From contig CBDCCY010000001.1 in assembly GCA_965215155.1 (NCBI GenBank), forward strand, positions 1,116,001 to 1,180,000: a stretch of 64,000 nt of DNA, given 5' to 3'. The notes beneath the pieces are model-generated. The model ran no database searches. It was not told the DNA's origin and was given only the letters and a program-made list of their open reading frames with translations. Shown one piece after another: positions 17,482 through 26,790 of this stretch. Positions within the stretch are counted from its first letter, which is position 1, and every line of letters starts with the position of its first letter. This DNA comes from JAGWAJ01 sp965215155. GTDB taxonomy: Bacteria > Acidobacteriota > Vicinamibacteria > Vicinamibacterales > UBA8438. The translations under genes were made by a program, and so were the position numbers.

Positions 17482-19226
17482 TCAGACGGCCCGACCATCG
17501 GAAGCCGATCCGTACCCTCCCGGATCTTCTGGACCGGGCGTGACGGCGCCATACCTGTCGACCAGATCCGGCACCGCTCCAAAGGGAATCTTGGGATCGC
17601 TCTCGACCCGGTAGGGATGACCGGCCCATTTGTGAAAACAGGACTGCCAGTATTCGAAGGTCCGAAGATCGTTCGGGGTTCCCCAACTCATGTAGCTGTC
17701 GAGTTCGAACAGGTGGCAATGCAGGCCGAGCTTCACCGCGTCGTTTATGCACGAGTCGACGTAGAATTCGCCGTCGACTCTGCCGTTGCGCTCGACGAGC
17801 CGCTCGGCGCAGCGCCGAAAGTCGTCGCCGCGGCGGAAGGTGAATGTCCCTGCCACGATGGGATCGGAAACCGGCGACTGGAGCGGCTCCTTGACCGATA
17901 TTGTCGAAATACGACCATAATTGTCGGCTTCGATCCAGCCGAACATGTGGGGGTGGCGAGCCGCACCGGCATGGCCGCGAACTGCCCAGACTATCACGTC
18001 CACGCCCGGGTTCCCAACCAGCCGCCGCAACTCCGCCCTGTCGTACAAAGCGCCGTGGCTATCCCATCGCCACGGGGGTCGCACGCACCAAGGGTGACCG
18101 GACCCGGAACCTCACCCACTGCCTGCTCGAGCGCGTCGAGCCCAGCCACGGCGGTGCATGCCGGCCCCTCGGTCATGGCGGGCAGCGTCTTGACGATCGC
18201 TGTCGGATACAGGCGTCGAAGTTCGTCGGAGATTGCCCTTGCCCCCGGCATGGCCGCCCTCAGGACGAACACGTAGTGCTCAGCGCCCGGAAGGGCCTGC
18301 ACGGCCTGGACTGCCATGGGCCTTCCAGACACGGAGATCAACGGCTTCGCCACGCGATAACCAGCATCGACGAATCGCTGGCCGAGCCCCGCCATAGACA
18401 CTATCACCGAGCCTCCGTGTTCGCGCGTCGGTCCGGCGCCTACTAGTAGGTTCGGTTCCGCGGCCGAAAGTCTTCGAAACGCCTCAGACCAGCCTCTGTA
18501 TTCTGCGACGTCTTCGGGCGTTCCCCACTGCATGAAATGCTGCAACGGATAGACGACCACGGATTGGCCAGCGGCCAACAAGGGTTTGTATGACAGGCTG
18601 ACGTAGTATTCTCCACCGACCTGCAGGTTATGCTCCATCGCCATGCGGAAGGCGTTTAGCATAGCGGCGCCGGATTTGAAGTAATAAGTGCCGCTGGAAG
18701 CGAACTCCCGCATGGGATGGTCTGTGTAGGGCTGTTTTTCCTGAATGTCGACAACCCGACAACCGGCTACGCGCATATAGGCGTAGTTGGTGCTCCCCAA
18801 AGAATGCGGATGAAAGCCCTTGTAGGCCGCAATCGCCCCCGCGCAATTCGTGTCTCTGACGAACTGCTTGAAGTGACGCCAGTCCCAGTAGCAGCAAAAA
18901 TCGCAGTAGTTCACTACGACCGGATCGGCGGCATCGATCGTCTGCTCGGCCTGGCGTACAGCGTGCACGGGACCGAGGGAGTGGGGCGGGATACCGATGA
19001 TCCGGCCCGTGGGGCAGAGTTCTCGCAGGATCGACTCCATGCGGAACCTGTGTTCATCCAGGTGGCGCTGGTTGCAGATGAAGACGACGCGGCGTTCGCC
19101 GGGAAACATATCGAGTACATGCGCGATGATCGGTTTACGGTCGATCTCCATCAACGGCTTGGGCAGGGCATGTCCCGCCTTTCTGAACCGCTCGCCGAAG
19201 CCGGACATGGGAATGACGATTTGCAT
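17482..19226 (-). pseudogene. Tandem-domain sugar-phosphate nucleotidyltransferase, frameshifted by a 17-bp palindromic insertion
   Basis: Two consecutive NTP_transferase folds. The first begins MQIVIPMSGFGERFRKAGHALPKPLMEI. The second begins near residue 270 with VIVSMAGLGQRFVDAGYRVAKPLI. Both carry the G-x-G-x-R and K-P-L nucleotide-binding pattern. The first frame runs 19226 to about 18078; the second resumes at 18060 as HGALYDRAELRRLVGNPGVD and ends at 17482. Removing the 17 nt at 18061-18077 gives an exact 576-codon frame (575 aa) reading GACD-SHGALYDRAEL. Such enzymes make NDP-sugars or CDP-polyols. It is the first gene of the operon; its upstream region is short (about 40 bp) before IS debris. 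Confidence 0.75.
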
Positions 19227-19277
19227 GGTTTAGTTAGGTAGTTGGTAGTGTCCTGACCCGCAAATGACCATTGCAAT

Positions 19278-19395
19278 GGCAGTTGGCAGCCGTGCGCCGG
19301 GCCGGACGCCGGCAAGCGGCCCCCTTCGCGAAGGAGCGACCGCAAGGGCGCGGCGGCAGGCCTGCCGCCCGCGTCCGGCGCGGGTCGACGAGCAC
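19278..19395 (+). pseudogene. IS66-family transposase relic
   Basis: RRAGRRQAAPFAKERPQGRG on the plus strand repeats the signature of the IS66-type frames at 5825-6072 (minus) and 57581 onward (plus). Only about 40 residues are left. The next 290 bases (19396-19689) have no recognisable gene; a minus-strand reading contains HFIIDHVDPADTRLLAGEF, which I could not assign. Confidence 0.65.
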
Positions 19396-19689
19396 CACTC
19401 GGCATCGGCTCCGGCGACGTGTCCCGACTGGGGCGAGCGTCACCCGGCTGGCGAGCACCCGATGTGCGCGGAACTCGCCCGCCAGCAGCCGCGTGTCGGC
19501 GGGATCGACGTGATCGATGATGAAGTGCTTCAGGCGGGCCGACGCGATCTCTTGCCCTTCGAAGCCCCGGCGTTCAACGGCAACGAAATGGCGGGGAGCC
19601 TTGCGGGCGCCCGGCCCTGATCTTGCTGTGTGTGTGTGGAGTAAGATCAGGGGTTGCTCTGGTGCGACTTGCCCCAGAAGTCGACCGCT

Positions 19690-19963
19690 ACTCGAGGAGG
19701 ATCCCTCGTTGCCGGTGCAGATGGGGTTACGACCATGGTCGAATCGCCTCACCATGACAGGATACCACGGGGCGCTCAGGTGCGGCTCGCGGCGCCGGAG
19801 GCGGAAGCTGCCGGAAGCCGCGGAGTTCGACTTTCTCTCCCTCGCGGAGCGCACCGGCAATGCTGCCGAACACGGTGTCGACGATCAGGACGTGCCGTCG
19901 AAGCGCGTCGCCTACTTCGCGCCGGGCAAGGAGCTGAAGGAGTTGATCAACCGGGTAGGCGGC
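19690..19963. pseudogene. HU/IHF-type DNA-binding protein gene broken by an inversion
   Basis: On the minus strand, 19888 down to about 19690 reads LIVDTVFGSIAGALREGEKV then ELRGF, and after a one-base shift GSFRLRRREP and later HGRNPICTG. This is the central arm of an IHF/HU subunit. On the plus strand, starting where the minus reading starts, 19889-19963 reads VPSKRVAYFAPGKELKELINR, the normal C-terminal end of the same family. The halves are head to head on opposite strands, as if the middle of the gene had been inverted. The N-terminal helix is not recognisable. Confidence 0.7.
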
Positions 19964-20090
19964 GCAGGCCCGACCGGCTGCGGCTCCGGCGCCGATGTCC
20001 AATGGCGGGCCGTAGAAGAGGCGAGAGGGTCGGCGAACGACGCCGCCGCAGGCACTGATCCCTTCCCATATAGGAGAGGGACAACCTCAA

Positions 20091-20122
20091 GGGAGCGACG
20101 CGGCCCGGCAGGTGTGTGACGG
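20091..20122 (+). repeat. Partial copy of the GGAGCGACCC structured element
   Basis: GGGAGCGACGCGGCCCGGCA and GGTGTG, then GACGG, matches the first about 30 bases of the full copy at 21282-21361 and stops where the IS110-like frame begins. Confidence 0.7.
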
Positions 20123-21234
20123 TGACCGACAGCGAGGTGGCCGCGGTCGGCGTGGCGATCGAGGTGCCGCGCGGTCCGGTGGTCGAGAGCCTGATGGAGC
20201 GGGGTTTCGAGGTCCACTCGATCAACCCGAAGCAGCTCGACCGCTTCCGGGACCGCATCTCGCCGTCAGGGGCGAAGGACGACCGGCGGGACGCTCGGGT
20301 GCTGGCCTCGGCGCTGCGGACAGATGCGCACTGTCTCCGGCGTCTGGAACCGACCGATCCGACGATCGTTGCGTTGCGGGAGTGGTCACGGTTGAGCGAG
20401 GACCTGACGCGGGAGCGGATTCGTCTGGCGAACCGGATGCGGGAGCAGTTGTGGCGCTACTACCCGCAGTTCCTCAAGGCGGTCGACGACGACGTTGCGG
20501 CGCCGTGGGCGCTGGACCTGTGGCGGAGCCTGCCGACGCCGCGGGCTGGCCAGCGCGCTCGGGCGGTGACGCTGACCCGCGTGCTGAAACAGCACCGCAT
20601 CCGCCGGCTCGACGCGGCGGGGCTGCGCGAGCGGCTGCGGGCACCGGCTGTCAAGCTGACGCCGGCTGCGGCTGAAGCGGCCACGACGCATGTGCGGCTG
20701 GTGGTCGAACGTCTCGCCCTGGTCAACCGTCAACTCGACCAGGTGCGCGGCCAGCTCGAAGAGGTGGTGCATCGGCTCGTCGAGGCGGCACCGGCGGGCG
20801 AGACGGACTCGTCGGCCGACACCGATCCGGACCCGTCGGACGCGGCGATCCTGTTGTCGATGCCCGGCATCGGCGTCGGCGTGCTCGCCACGCTGCTTTC
20901 GGAAGGACACGATGTGTTGCGGCGTCGGGACTACGCGGCGCTGCGCTGTCTGTGCGGGGTGGCTCCGGTGACGAAGCGCTCGGGGAAGAGCCTGTATGTG
21001 GAGCGTCGTCTGGCGGCGCACGGCCGGCTGCGCGAGGCCGTCTTCCACTGGGCTCGTTCGGCGGCTCGGTACGACGCGGTCAGCCGCGGCAAGTATCAGG
21101 CCCTCCGCGCCCGCGGCCACGGGCATGCACGCGCCCTGCGTTCGGTGGCCGACCGGCTGCTCAACGTGGCCTGCGCGATGCTGCGCGACGGCGCCTGCTT
21201 CGACCCGCAGCGCGTCCGGGTCGCCGCCACGTGA
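20116..21234 (+). pseudogene. tnpA: IS110-family transposase, N-terminally truncated
   Basis: 372 aa from GTG 20116. The DEDD (RuvC-like) part is only partly present: VHSINPKQLDRFRDRISPSG, then AKDDRRDARVLASALRTD, which is the second half of the catalytic domain. The Transposase_20 part is complete: ILLSMPGIGVGVLATLLSEG, LRCLCGVAPVTKRSGKS and the conserved Ser region AVFHWARSAARYD. The usual N-terminus with the first catalytic Asp (G-I-D) is missing, so the protein is probably inactive. Copies of a structured repeat lie at both ends. Confidence 0.82.
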
Positions 21235-21281
21235 GCCGGTGCGGCGGGGCGGCCGTCCTTCCCGAAGGGATGCCTGATGCC

Positions 21282-21361
21282 CGGAGCGACCCGGCCCGGC
21301 AGGTGTGACGGAGGAACACCGGTTGGGCCAGCAAACCGTCAGGTTTGCGGGGGTCGCTCCC
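21282..21361 (+). repeat. Structured palindromic element, copy 1
   Basis: An outer perfect stem GGAGCGACCC / GGGTCGCTCC encloses two inner hairpins: GGCCC...GGGCC around a GTGTGACGGAGGAACAC unit, and GCAAACC-GTCA-GGTTTGC. The second copy at 36807-36891 keeps the same fold with paired base changes. No protein frame explains it. Confidence 0.72.
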
Positions 21362-22281
21362 CTACCTCCCTCCTGTCCCTTTTCGCTGTACGTGGGGGTG
21401 GTGTGTTGTGGTGGGATGTGGTTCCTCCGAAAGCCCTGTTGCATTGTGGACGCACTTCACCTGATGCGGCCTTGCTCTCGGTTCCGCTGCCCGGATCCGG
21501 CGTCGCTGGATCGACCGTACCCGGCTCGGGGCTGGCGTGTTCGGGGGCGGGTTCGAGGACGTAGTGGGCTCCGGTCCGTCGAGGGCCGGACGCCCGCGTT
21601 CGGCCGCAAGCGCCCAACACCGGGCCGGTGGCCGGCGTGTCACTCGAAGAGCCGGAACGAAGTGGAGGAGCCGCAAGGCTTGACACGTCGGTTGCCGGCG
21701 TGGTCCATCTCTCCGGCGACGCTGCCGGCCGGGGCTGGCAGCGTCTTCTGGCGTGCGCTTCGATTGTCATGTCGGGCCACGGGTTACCGCCGCCCTCGAC
21801 CCGCGCTTCACGCCGCGCGAGCGCGGCGCTGTAGACGGCATCGTCGGCCAGCACAGCATCCGCGCGTGCTCCCCGCCGTCAAGGCCTGGCTACGCGCCGG
21901 CCGCCTCGCGGCTGTCGGCCTTGACGCCGGGTCCGCGCGCGCTGCGGACGGGCAATTGTCCGACGATGCCTCATTCCGATCCCGCACTCTCCCGCCCAGA
22001 GGCCAAGCCCATCGCGCTGGGGATCCGCCAGATGGTCGGTCGCGGGGAATGGCGCGGTACTTCGACCACGGCCCGAACGGACCCCGCCTCCCCGATCGAC
22101 CACACTGGCCGCACAGACGGGTCAGGCAGGAACACGAGATCGCGGGCGGAGATCAGGTGCACGGGAGATCGAGCGGGAAGACATCGAGCGGGGCCGGCGA
22201 GCACTATGAGAGCTGGGAGAGCGGCGACGAGGAACCGGGCGGCGGCGAGAAAGACGGACAGTACGATCAGAGCACAACAAC
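21362..22281. other. Gene-free backbone region of element A
   Basis: Long open frames here have no recognisable domains and compositions typical of GC-rich shadow frames. The stretch 21793-21866 (CTTCACGCCGCGCGAGCGCG ... GACGGCATCGTCGGCCAGC ... CATCCGCGCGTGCTC) is repeated with changes at 36968-37050 in element C. A shorter form lies at 34311-34345. A minus-strand frame starting at 22291 inside hairpin 1 (106 aa, hydrophobic start MSQRCCALIVLSVFLAAARF) may be a real small membrane peptide but is not supported otherwise. Confidence 0.5.
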
Positions 22282-22362
22282 GCTGGCTCATGACACCGAT
22301 AGTTGTCATGAGCCAGCCGACCCGATGTACGTACATCGGGGCTGGCGAGGGGCTCCGCCCCT
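22282..22362 (-). repeat. Triple-hairpin structure downstream of the element A integrase
   Basis: Three consecutive stems: GCTGGCTCATGACA / TGTCATGAGCCAGC (14 bp perfect, 8-nt loop), CCCGATGTAC / GTACATCGGG (10-bp palindrome) and AGGGGC-TCC-GCCCCT. Elements B and C have the same order and spacing with compensating base changes. There is no U-run, so it is not a plain terminator. Confidence 0.7.
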
Positions 22363-22482
22363 TCGAACCCTGCACGGGAGCCGCCGCGTTGCGGCGGGTC
22401 AGCTCCGCGACGCCGAGGCGCGAGGCGTTCGCCGCGGCGGGCGGCGGCATCCGTGGCGGGCAGCCGCCCCGGTGCTCGCCGG

Positions 22483-23700
22483 TCAGCGGCTGGCGGCCGG
22501 TCCCGGTCCGCCGTCGAGATAGGCGGACCAATCGTCCATCAGCAGCCGCCGCCGCTCGAACAGGTCCGAGCGGGCGTACGCTGCCTCGACCTTGTTGCCG
22601 ACGACGTGAGCCAGCGCCGCCTCGATGACCTCCCGCGGGTGGTCCGTTTCCTCCGCCGCCCAGTCCCGGAACGAGGACCTGAAGCCGTGTGGCACAGCGG
22701 CGATCTTCTGGTTCTTCAGCAGCCCCGACAGCGCCATGTCGTGCAGGCGCTTGCCGCCGATGCTCGGGAACACGACCATGCTGTCGCCGCCGTCGAGCGT
22801 CCGGGCCGCGTCGAGGATGTCCAGCGCACGCCGGGACAGCGGGACCCGGTGCTCACGCTTCATCTTCATCCGCGCGGCCGGGATGGTCCACACGTGGGCC
22901 ACCGTGTCCATCTCGTCCCACAGCGCCCCGCGCACCTCGCCGGACCGTCCGGCCGTCAAGACCAGGAACTCGAACGCCAGCTTCGTCCCGGTCCACGCCC
23001 GCGACGCCCGGACCCGTTCGATGGCTCCCGCGACCTCGCGGTGCGGCAACGCCCGCATGTGCCGCACCAGGTCGCCCTGCGGGCCGAGCGCCGGCCCGAT
23101 TCGCTCACAGGGGTTGTCGTCGCGATGCCCCAACGCCACGGCCCACTCCATGACCGAGCCGATGCGCTGGCGGACCCGCCGCGCCGTCGACGGCCGGGCG
23201 TGCCAGACCGGTAGCAGCGTCTCGACCACGTCGACGCTGGTGACCTCGCCGACCGGCAGGTGGCCGAGGTGCGGGAAGGCGAAGCGGGTCAGGCTCGACA
23301 GCCAGTCGCGGGCGTGCCGCTGGTCGCGCCAGCCCTGCCGCATCTGGTTCCAGACCCGTTCGGCGGCGTCCGCGAAGGTGGGCATGCTCTTGAGGCGGCG
23401 CTTCTCGGCGAGCGGGTCGCCGCCGGCTCGGGCGAGGCGGCGGTTGGCGAACGCGGCGGCGCGGGCCTCCTTGAGGGAGACGAGGGGGAAGCCGCCGAGT
23501 CCGAGTTCCCGGCGCCGGCCACGGATCGAGAGCCGCTGGACCCAGCTGCGGGTGCCGGTGGGCTGGACCTCCAGGTACAAGCCGTCGCCATCGCAGTACC
23601 TGCCGGCCTGTGCTACGTTACGGACGAAGGCGGTCGAGAGCGCGTGCCGGGGGTGCCGGCCGCGGGGCTTGGTCTTCGGCGGTCTGGCGTCGAGTGTCAT
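22483..23700 (-). CDS. int: Tyrosine recombinase (DUF4102-type integrase) of element A
   Basis: 405 aa. The N-terminal arm-binding domain reads GRYCDGDGLYLEVQPTGTRS then WVQRLSIRGRRRELGLGGFPLVSLKEAR. The SAM-like core-binding domain follows around residues 105-200. The catalytic set is LTAGRSGEVR (first Arg), HGFRSSFRDWAAEE (His-x-x-Arg) and AHVVGNKVEAAYARSDLFERR (second His/Asn region and Tyr nucleophile). The gene lies 167 bp from the right core repeat and reads inward. It is clearly related to, but more divergent than, the nearly identical integrases of B and C. Confidence 0.93.
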   Translation of the reverse strand: MTLDARPPKTKPRGRHPRHALSTAFVRNVAQAGRYCDGDGLYLEVQPTGTRSWVQRLSIRGRRRELGLGGFPLVSLKEARAAAFANRRLARAGGDPLAEKRRLKSMPTFADAAERVWNQMRQGWRDQRHARDWLSSLTRFAFPHLGHLPVGEVTSVDVVETLLPVWHARPSTARRVRQRIGSVMEWAVALGHRDDNPCERIGPALGPQGDLVRHMRALPHREVAGAIERVRASRAWTGTKLAFEFLVLTAGRSGEVRGALWDEMDTVAHVWTIPAARMKMKREHRVPLSRRALDILDAARTLDGGDSMVVFPSIGGKRLHDMALSGLLKNQKIAAVPHGFRSSFRDWAAEETDHPREVIEAALAHVVGNKVEAAYARSDLFERRRLLMDDWSAYLDGGPGPAASR

Positions 23701-23790
23701 GGTCTACCACTATTCCCCGTATCAGAAGGCGGAAACAGTGGCATTCTACTGGACGGAGCGGGCCTCGTCAAGACCTGGCAGGGTGGTGCT

Positions 23791-23873
23791 AATCAATTAT
23801 GATTCAGTAGTTTATGGACCGCCATGGACCGCAACGGACGATGCCGGGCAACCGACATGGGGCTGCTGGGGCT
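23791..23873. other. Attachment site, right (integrase-side) end of element A
   Basis: It contains AATCAATTATGATTC (23791-23805), overlapping TCAGTAGTTTATGG (23804-23817), and the core TGGGGCT (23867-23873). B and C carry TCAGTTGCTTATGG at the equivalent place (reverse strand 24681-24694 and 39045-39058). The spacing to the core is 49 nt here and 42 nt in B and C. Confidence 0.6.
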
Positions 23874-24694
23874 ACAGCCCGCTCGATCAGATCGACCGCG
23901 CGAACGTGGGCGATCTGCGCATGGTCTGGTCGCGGGGCCTCACCGAGGGCTTCCAGTCGGGGACGCCGCTCGCCTACGACGGCGTGCTGTACATGCCGAA
24001 CCCGAACGACGTCATCCAGGCGCTCGACGCCGCGACCGGCGACCTCATCTGGGAACACCGCCGGGACGTGCCGGACGATGTCGGGGAGTACGTGTTCGGC
24101 GCGCTCGCCTCGAACAACCGCAACATCGCGATCTACGACCGGCTCATCGTCGACACGAGCGTCGACGACCACGTCTTCGCGCTCGATGCGGCGACCGGCG
24201 AGATGGTGTGGGAGACGCAGGTCCTCGACTACCGGGTGAACCCGGCCACGCAGGGCGCGGGGCCGATCATCGCCGGCGGGAAGGCGGTCTCGGGCCGGAG
24301 CTGCTCGCCGCGGGGCGGGCCGCAGGCGTGCGTGGTCGTCGCGCACGACGCGCTCACGGGGGAGGAGGTGTGGCGCCGGCGCCTGATTCCGGCGCCCGGC
24401 GAGCCCGGGGACGAGACCTGGGGCGGCGTGCCGTTCGAGGAGCGCTTCCACGTCGGTGCGTGGATGGTCCCGAGCTACGACCCGGCGCTGCACCTCGTCT
24501 ACGTCGGGACATCCGTCACCGCCCCCGCCCCGAAGTTCATGCTCGGGGGCGTCGACAACGAGCACCTCTATCACAACTCCACGCTGGCCCTCGACGCCGA
24601 CACCGGCGAGATCGCCTGGTACTACCAGCACCTCAACGGACGCCCGGAGTCCGCGGCCGTCCGTCATCGTGCAGAGAATCCCATAAGCAACTGA
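23867..24694 (+). pseudogene. PQQ-type dehydrogenase 1, fragment 2 of 3 (beta-propeller middle)
   Basis: It begins W-G-Y-S-P-L-D-Q-I-D and continues as a quinoprotein propeller: WSRGLTEGFQSGTPLAYDGV, LYMPNPNDVIQALDAATGDL, SGRSCSPRGGPQACVVVAHD (paired cysteines also seen in PQQ2), EPGDETWGGVPFEERFHVGA and LDADTGEIAWYYQHLN. At CAG CAC CTC AAC (24626-24637) host homology ends. Element B adds an 18-codon tail (GRPESAAVRHRAENPISN) and a stop. The host gene resumes at 29799 with CAG CAC CTG AAC. There is no start codon of its own. Confidence 0.9.
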
Positions 24695-24714
24695 CTAGTA
24701 ATCGTTTATGATTC
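24626..24714. other. Attachment site, integrase-side end of element B
   Basis: Core CAGCACCTCAACG (24626-24638); reverse-strand arm TCAGTTGCTTATGG (24681-24694); then AATCGTTTATGATTC (24700-24714). The sequence is the same in element C apart from single changes. Confidence 0.65.
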
Positions 24715-24781
24715 GTTTTGCCGGCCCGCGCCGGTCAGGAAGTCTCGCGAGATCCGCTGGAATCCCGTGTATGATATGGGA

Positions 24782-26050
24782 ATGGAAAGCGGATGCGACA
24801 CGGCGAACCGACCGCGACGGACCAAGCCCCGAGGCCGGCACCCCGACAAGGCGCTGTCGGCCGCCTTCATCCGTTCCGCCCCGCCCGGCAGGCACTGCGA
24901 CGGACAGGGGCTCTACCTCGTCGTCCAGCCCACCGGCCCCCGAAGCTGGGTCCAGCGGCTTGTCATCCGCGGCCGGAAACGCGAACTCGGACTCGGCAGC
25001 ACCGCCCTGGTATCGCTGGCCGAGGCGCGGGAGCGGGCACTGTCGAACCGGAAGCTCGCCCGCGAGGGCGGCGACCCGCTCGCCGAGAGGCGCCGCGCCG
25101 ACGCCATGCCGACCTTCGCCGACGCCGCCGCCCGCGTCGTCGAGCAGAAGCGGGCCGGCTGGCGCAGCCCCGTCCACGCCCGGACCTGGCTGAACAGCCT
25201 CGAACTCCACGCCTTCCCGCGCATCGGCAGCCGGCCCGTCTCCGAAGTGACGAGCGCCGACGTGCTGGATGTCCTCACGCCGATCTGGCACGTGAAGGCG
25301 CAGACGGCCCGGAACGTGCGCCAGCGCATCAGCGCGGTGATGGAGTGGGCCATCGCCGTGAACCTGAGATCGGACAACCCGTGCGCCCGCGTGCTGCCGG
25401 TGCTCGGCAAGCAGAACGAGGTCGTGCGGCACATGCGTGCGATGCCGCACCGGGACGTGGCGGCGGCGGTCGCGACGGTGCGGGCGTCGAACGCGGCCGA
25501 GGCGGTCAGGCTGGCGTTCGAGTTCCTCGTGCTCACGGCCGCTCGATGGGGTGAGGTCCGTTGGGCGCGATGGACCGAGATGGACACGTCGGCCCACGTG
25601 TGGACCATTCCGGCGACGCGGATGAAGACGAGCCGCGAACACCGCGTCCCGCTGTGCCGCCGCGCCGTGGAGATCGTCGACGCGGCGCGGGCGCTCGGCG
25701 ACCGTGGCGGTCCGCTGGTGTTCACCAACGGCGACGGCGAGCCGCTCGACGAGAAGGTGCTGCGCCGGCTGCTGGAGCGTCAGCGGGTCCCGGCCGTTCC
25801 ACATGGCTTCCGCTCGTCGTTTCGGGATTGGGCGGCTGAGGAGACGGAGCACCGGCGCGAGGTCATCGAAGCGGCGCTCGCCCACATCGTCGGCAACAAG
25901 GTCGAGGCGGCCTACGCGCGGTCGGACCTGTTCGAGCGGCGGCGGCGGCTGATGGACGACTGGGCCGGGTACATCGAGCGAACCAGCCCCGGAGCGACCT
26001 CCCACCGCCAACCAGCCCGACAGGGAGTCGCCGGCAACCGGGCGCACTGA
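24782..26050 (+). CDS. int: Tyrosine recombinase (DUF4102-type integrase) of element B
   Basis: 422 aa from ATG 24782; in-frame GTG 24767 and ATG 24776 are alternatives. Arm-binding domain: GRHCDGQGLYLVVQPTGPRS, WVQRLVIRGRKRELGLGSTAL. Catalytic residues: LTAARWGEVR (Arg), HGFRSSFRDWAAEE (His-x-x-Arg) and AHIVGNKVEAAYARSDL (Tyr). It is almost identical along its full length to the element C integrase, including its C-terminus (QPARQGVAGNRAH). It probably carries out integration at the Q-H-L-N codons of PQQ dehydrogenase genes. Confidence 0.94.
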   Translation: MESGCDTANRPRRTKPRGRHPDKALSAAFIRSAPPGRHCDGQGLYLVVQPTGPRSWVQRLVIRGRKRELGLGSTALVSLAEARERALSNRKLAREGGDPLAERRRADAMPTFADAAARVVEQKRAGWRSPVHARTWLNSLELHAFPRIGSRPVSEVTSADVLDVLTPIWHVKAQTARNVRQRISAVMEWAIAVNLRSDNPCARVLPVLGKQNEVVRHMRAMPHRDVAAAVATVRASNAAEAVRLAFEFLVLTAARWGEVRWARWTEMDTSAHVWTIPATRMKTSREHRVPLCRRAVEIVDAARALGDRGGPLVFTNGDGEPLDEKVLRRLLERQRVPAVPHGFRSSFRDWAAEETEHRREVIEAALAHIVGNKVEAAYARSDLFERRRRLMDDWAGYIERTSPGATSHRQPARQGVAGNRAH

Positions 26051-26790
26051 CCACGACCGGACCGAACCCTGCCTCCCCCGAATCGACCGCACCGGCTGCA
26101 CAGACGGGTCAGGCGGAGATCACGGACGGACATCGGATGCAGGCGGATCGAGCGGGGAACGACATCGAGCGGGACGGCGAACACGAGCAGATCCAGGAGA
26201 TCGACGACGAGGATCCGGGCGGCGACGAGGAGACGGAAGGACACGAGATCGGAGCACCGGAACGCTGGCTCCTGAGACCTTTAGGTATCAGGAGCCAGCA
26301 TACCCCTTGTGCTACACAAGGGGCTGGCGGGGGCTTCGCCCCTCGACCCCGGACGGAGATACGGCGCGACGCCGCGCCGCTTCGGACCCGCCGTCGATGC
26401 GGTGTCGCGGGCGGTCGCTCCGCGCGATGATGAACGCCGGGCGAACCCGGCGTCCGGGAGCGCACGGTCGGCCGCGGCCGTCAAATCGCTTCGCGATTCC
26501 TCTGCTGACGCTGCGGTCCTTCGGATGACTGCCGCGGCCGACCGTGCGGGAATCGCTGTTGCGGACCAGCCGGAAGGCTGGCCCGCACTCCAACACGAAC
26601 AAGCGGCGCCGCTCCGCTGTCGCGGCGAACCGGACCCGACCCGCGACCGCATCGGCCACCACCAGCCCAGTGCCTGCGGGTCCGAGCAGCGCACCGGCCG
26701 CCGCGAACCGGACGCAGATTGCGGGAGGCCGGTTGCTCCCGTTCTTGTCTTTCCCCTTGGGAAGAAGCGTCACGCGCCTGAGACCGCCGT
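26051..26790. other. Backbone tail of element B without a convincing gene
   Basis: It holds the triple hairpin (26264-26341) and a repeat-rich tail (about 26340-26620) that recurs at 37140-37400 (element C) and 35215-35420. A minus-strand frame 26312-26794 (MNGGLRRVTLLPKGKD) starts at the stop of the methyltransferase-like gene but runs through the repeat tail. It is not conserved as protein in the other copies, so I do not call it. Confidence 0.5.
26264..26341 (+). repeat. Triple-hairpin structure downstream of the element B integrase
   Basis: GCTGGCTCCTGA / TCAGGAGCCAGC (12 bp), then CCCCTTGTG-CTA-CACAAGGGG (9 bp), then GGGGC-TTC-GCCCC. The order equals that in element A, but most paired positions differ while pairing is kept. 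Confidence 0.7.

Larger units (their letters stand above)
5700..23873. mobile_element. Integrative element A inside PQQ1 (about 18.2 kb)
   Basis: Bounded by the direct repeat TGGGGCT (5700-5706 and 23867-23873), which is coding sequence of PQQ1. The integrase gene (22483-23700, minus) lies at the right end and reads inward, as in elements B and C. The left end has the arm motif AATATCCCGTAAGGTATT (5716-5733), 9 nt inside the repeat. Its reverse complement matches the distal arm of B in 15 of 18 bases. Cargo: IS66 relics, an IS1182-like transposase with a group II intron, an eight-gene glycan operon, an HU/IHF relic and an IS110 relic. The ends are inferred from the split host gene. Confidence 0.75.

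Noticed and set aside
22282..22362. Plain rho-independent terminator
   Set aside because: Three stems with no following U-tract, and the pairing is conserved with compensating changes, which is more than a terminator needs.
21305..22628. Plus-strand frames of 405 and 291 aa in element A
   Set aside because: No domain, and not preserved as protein in the homologous backbone of elements B and C.
22625..24694. 689-aa plus-strand frame including PQQ1 fragment 2
   Set aside because: The first part is antisense to the element A integrase; there is no start codon for the fragment itself.
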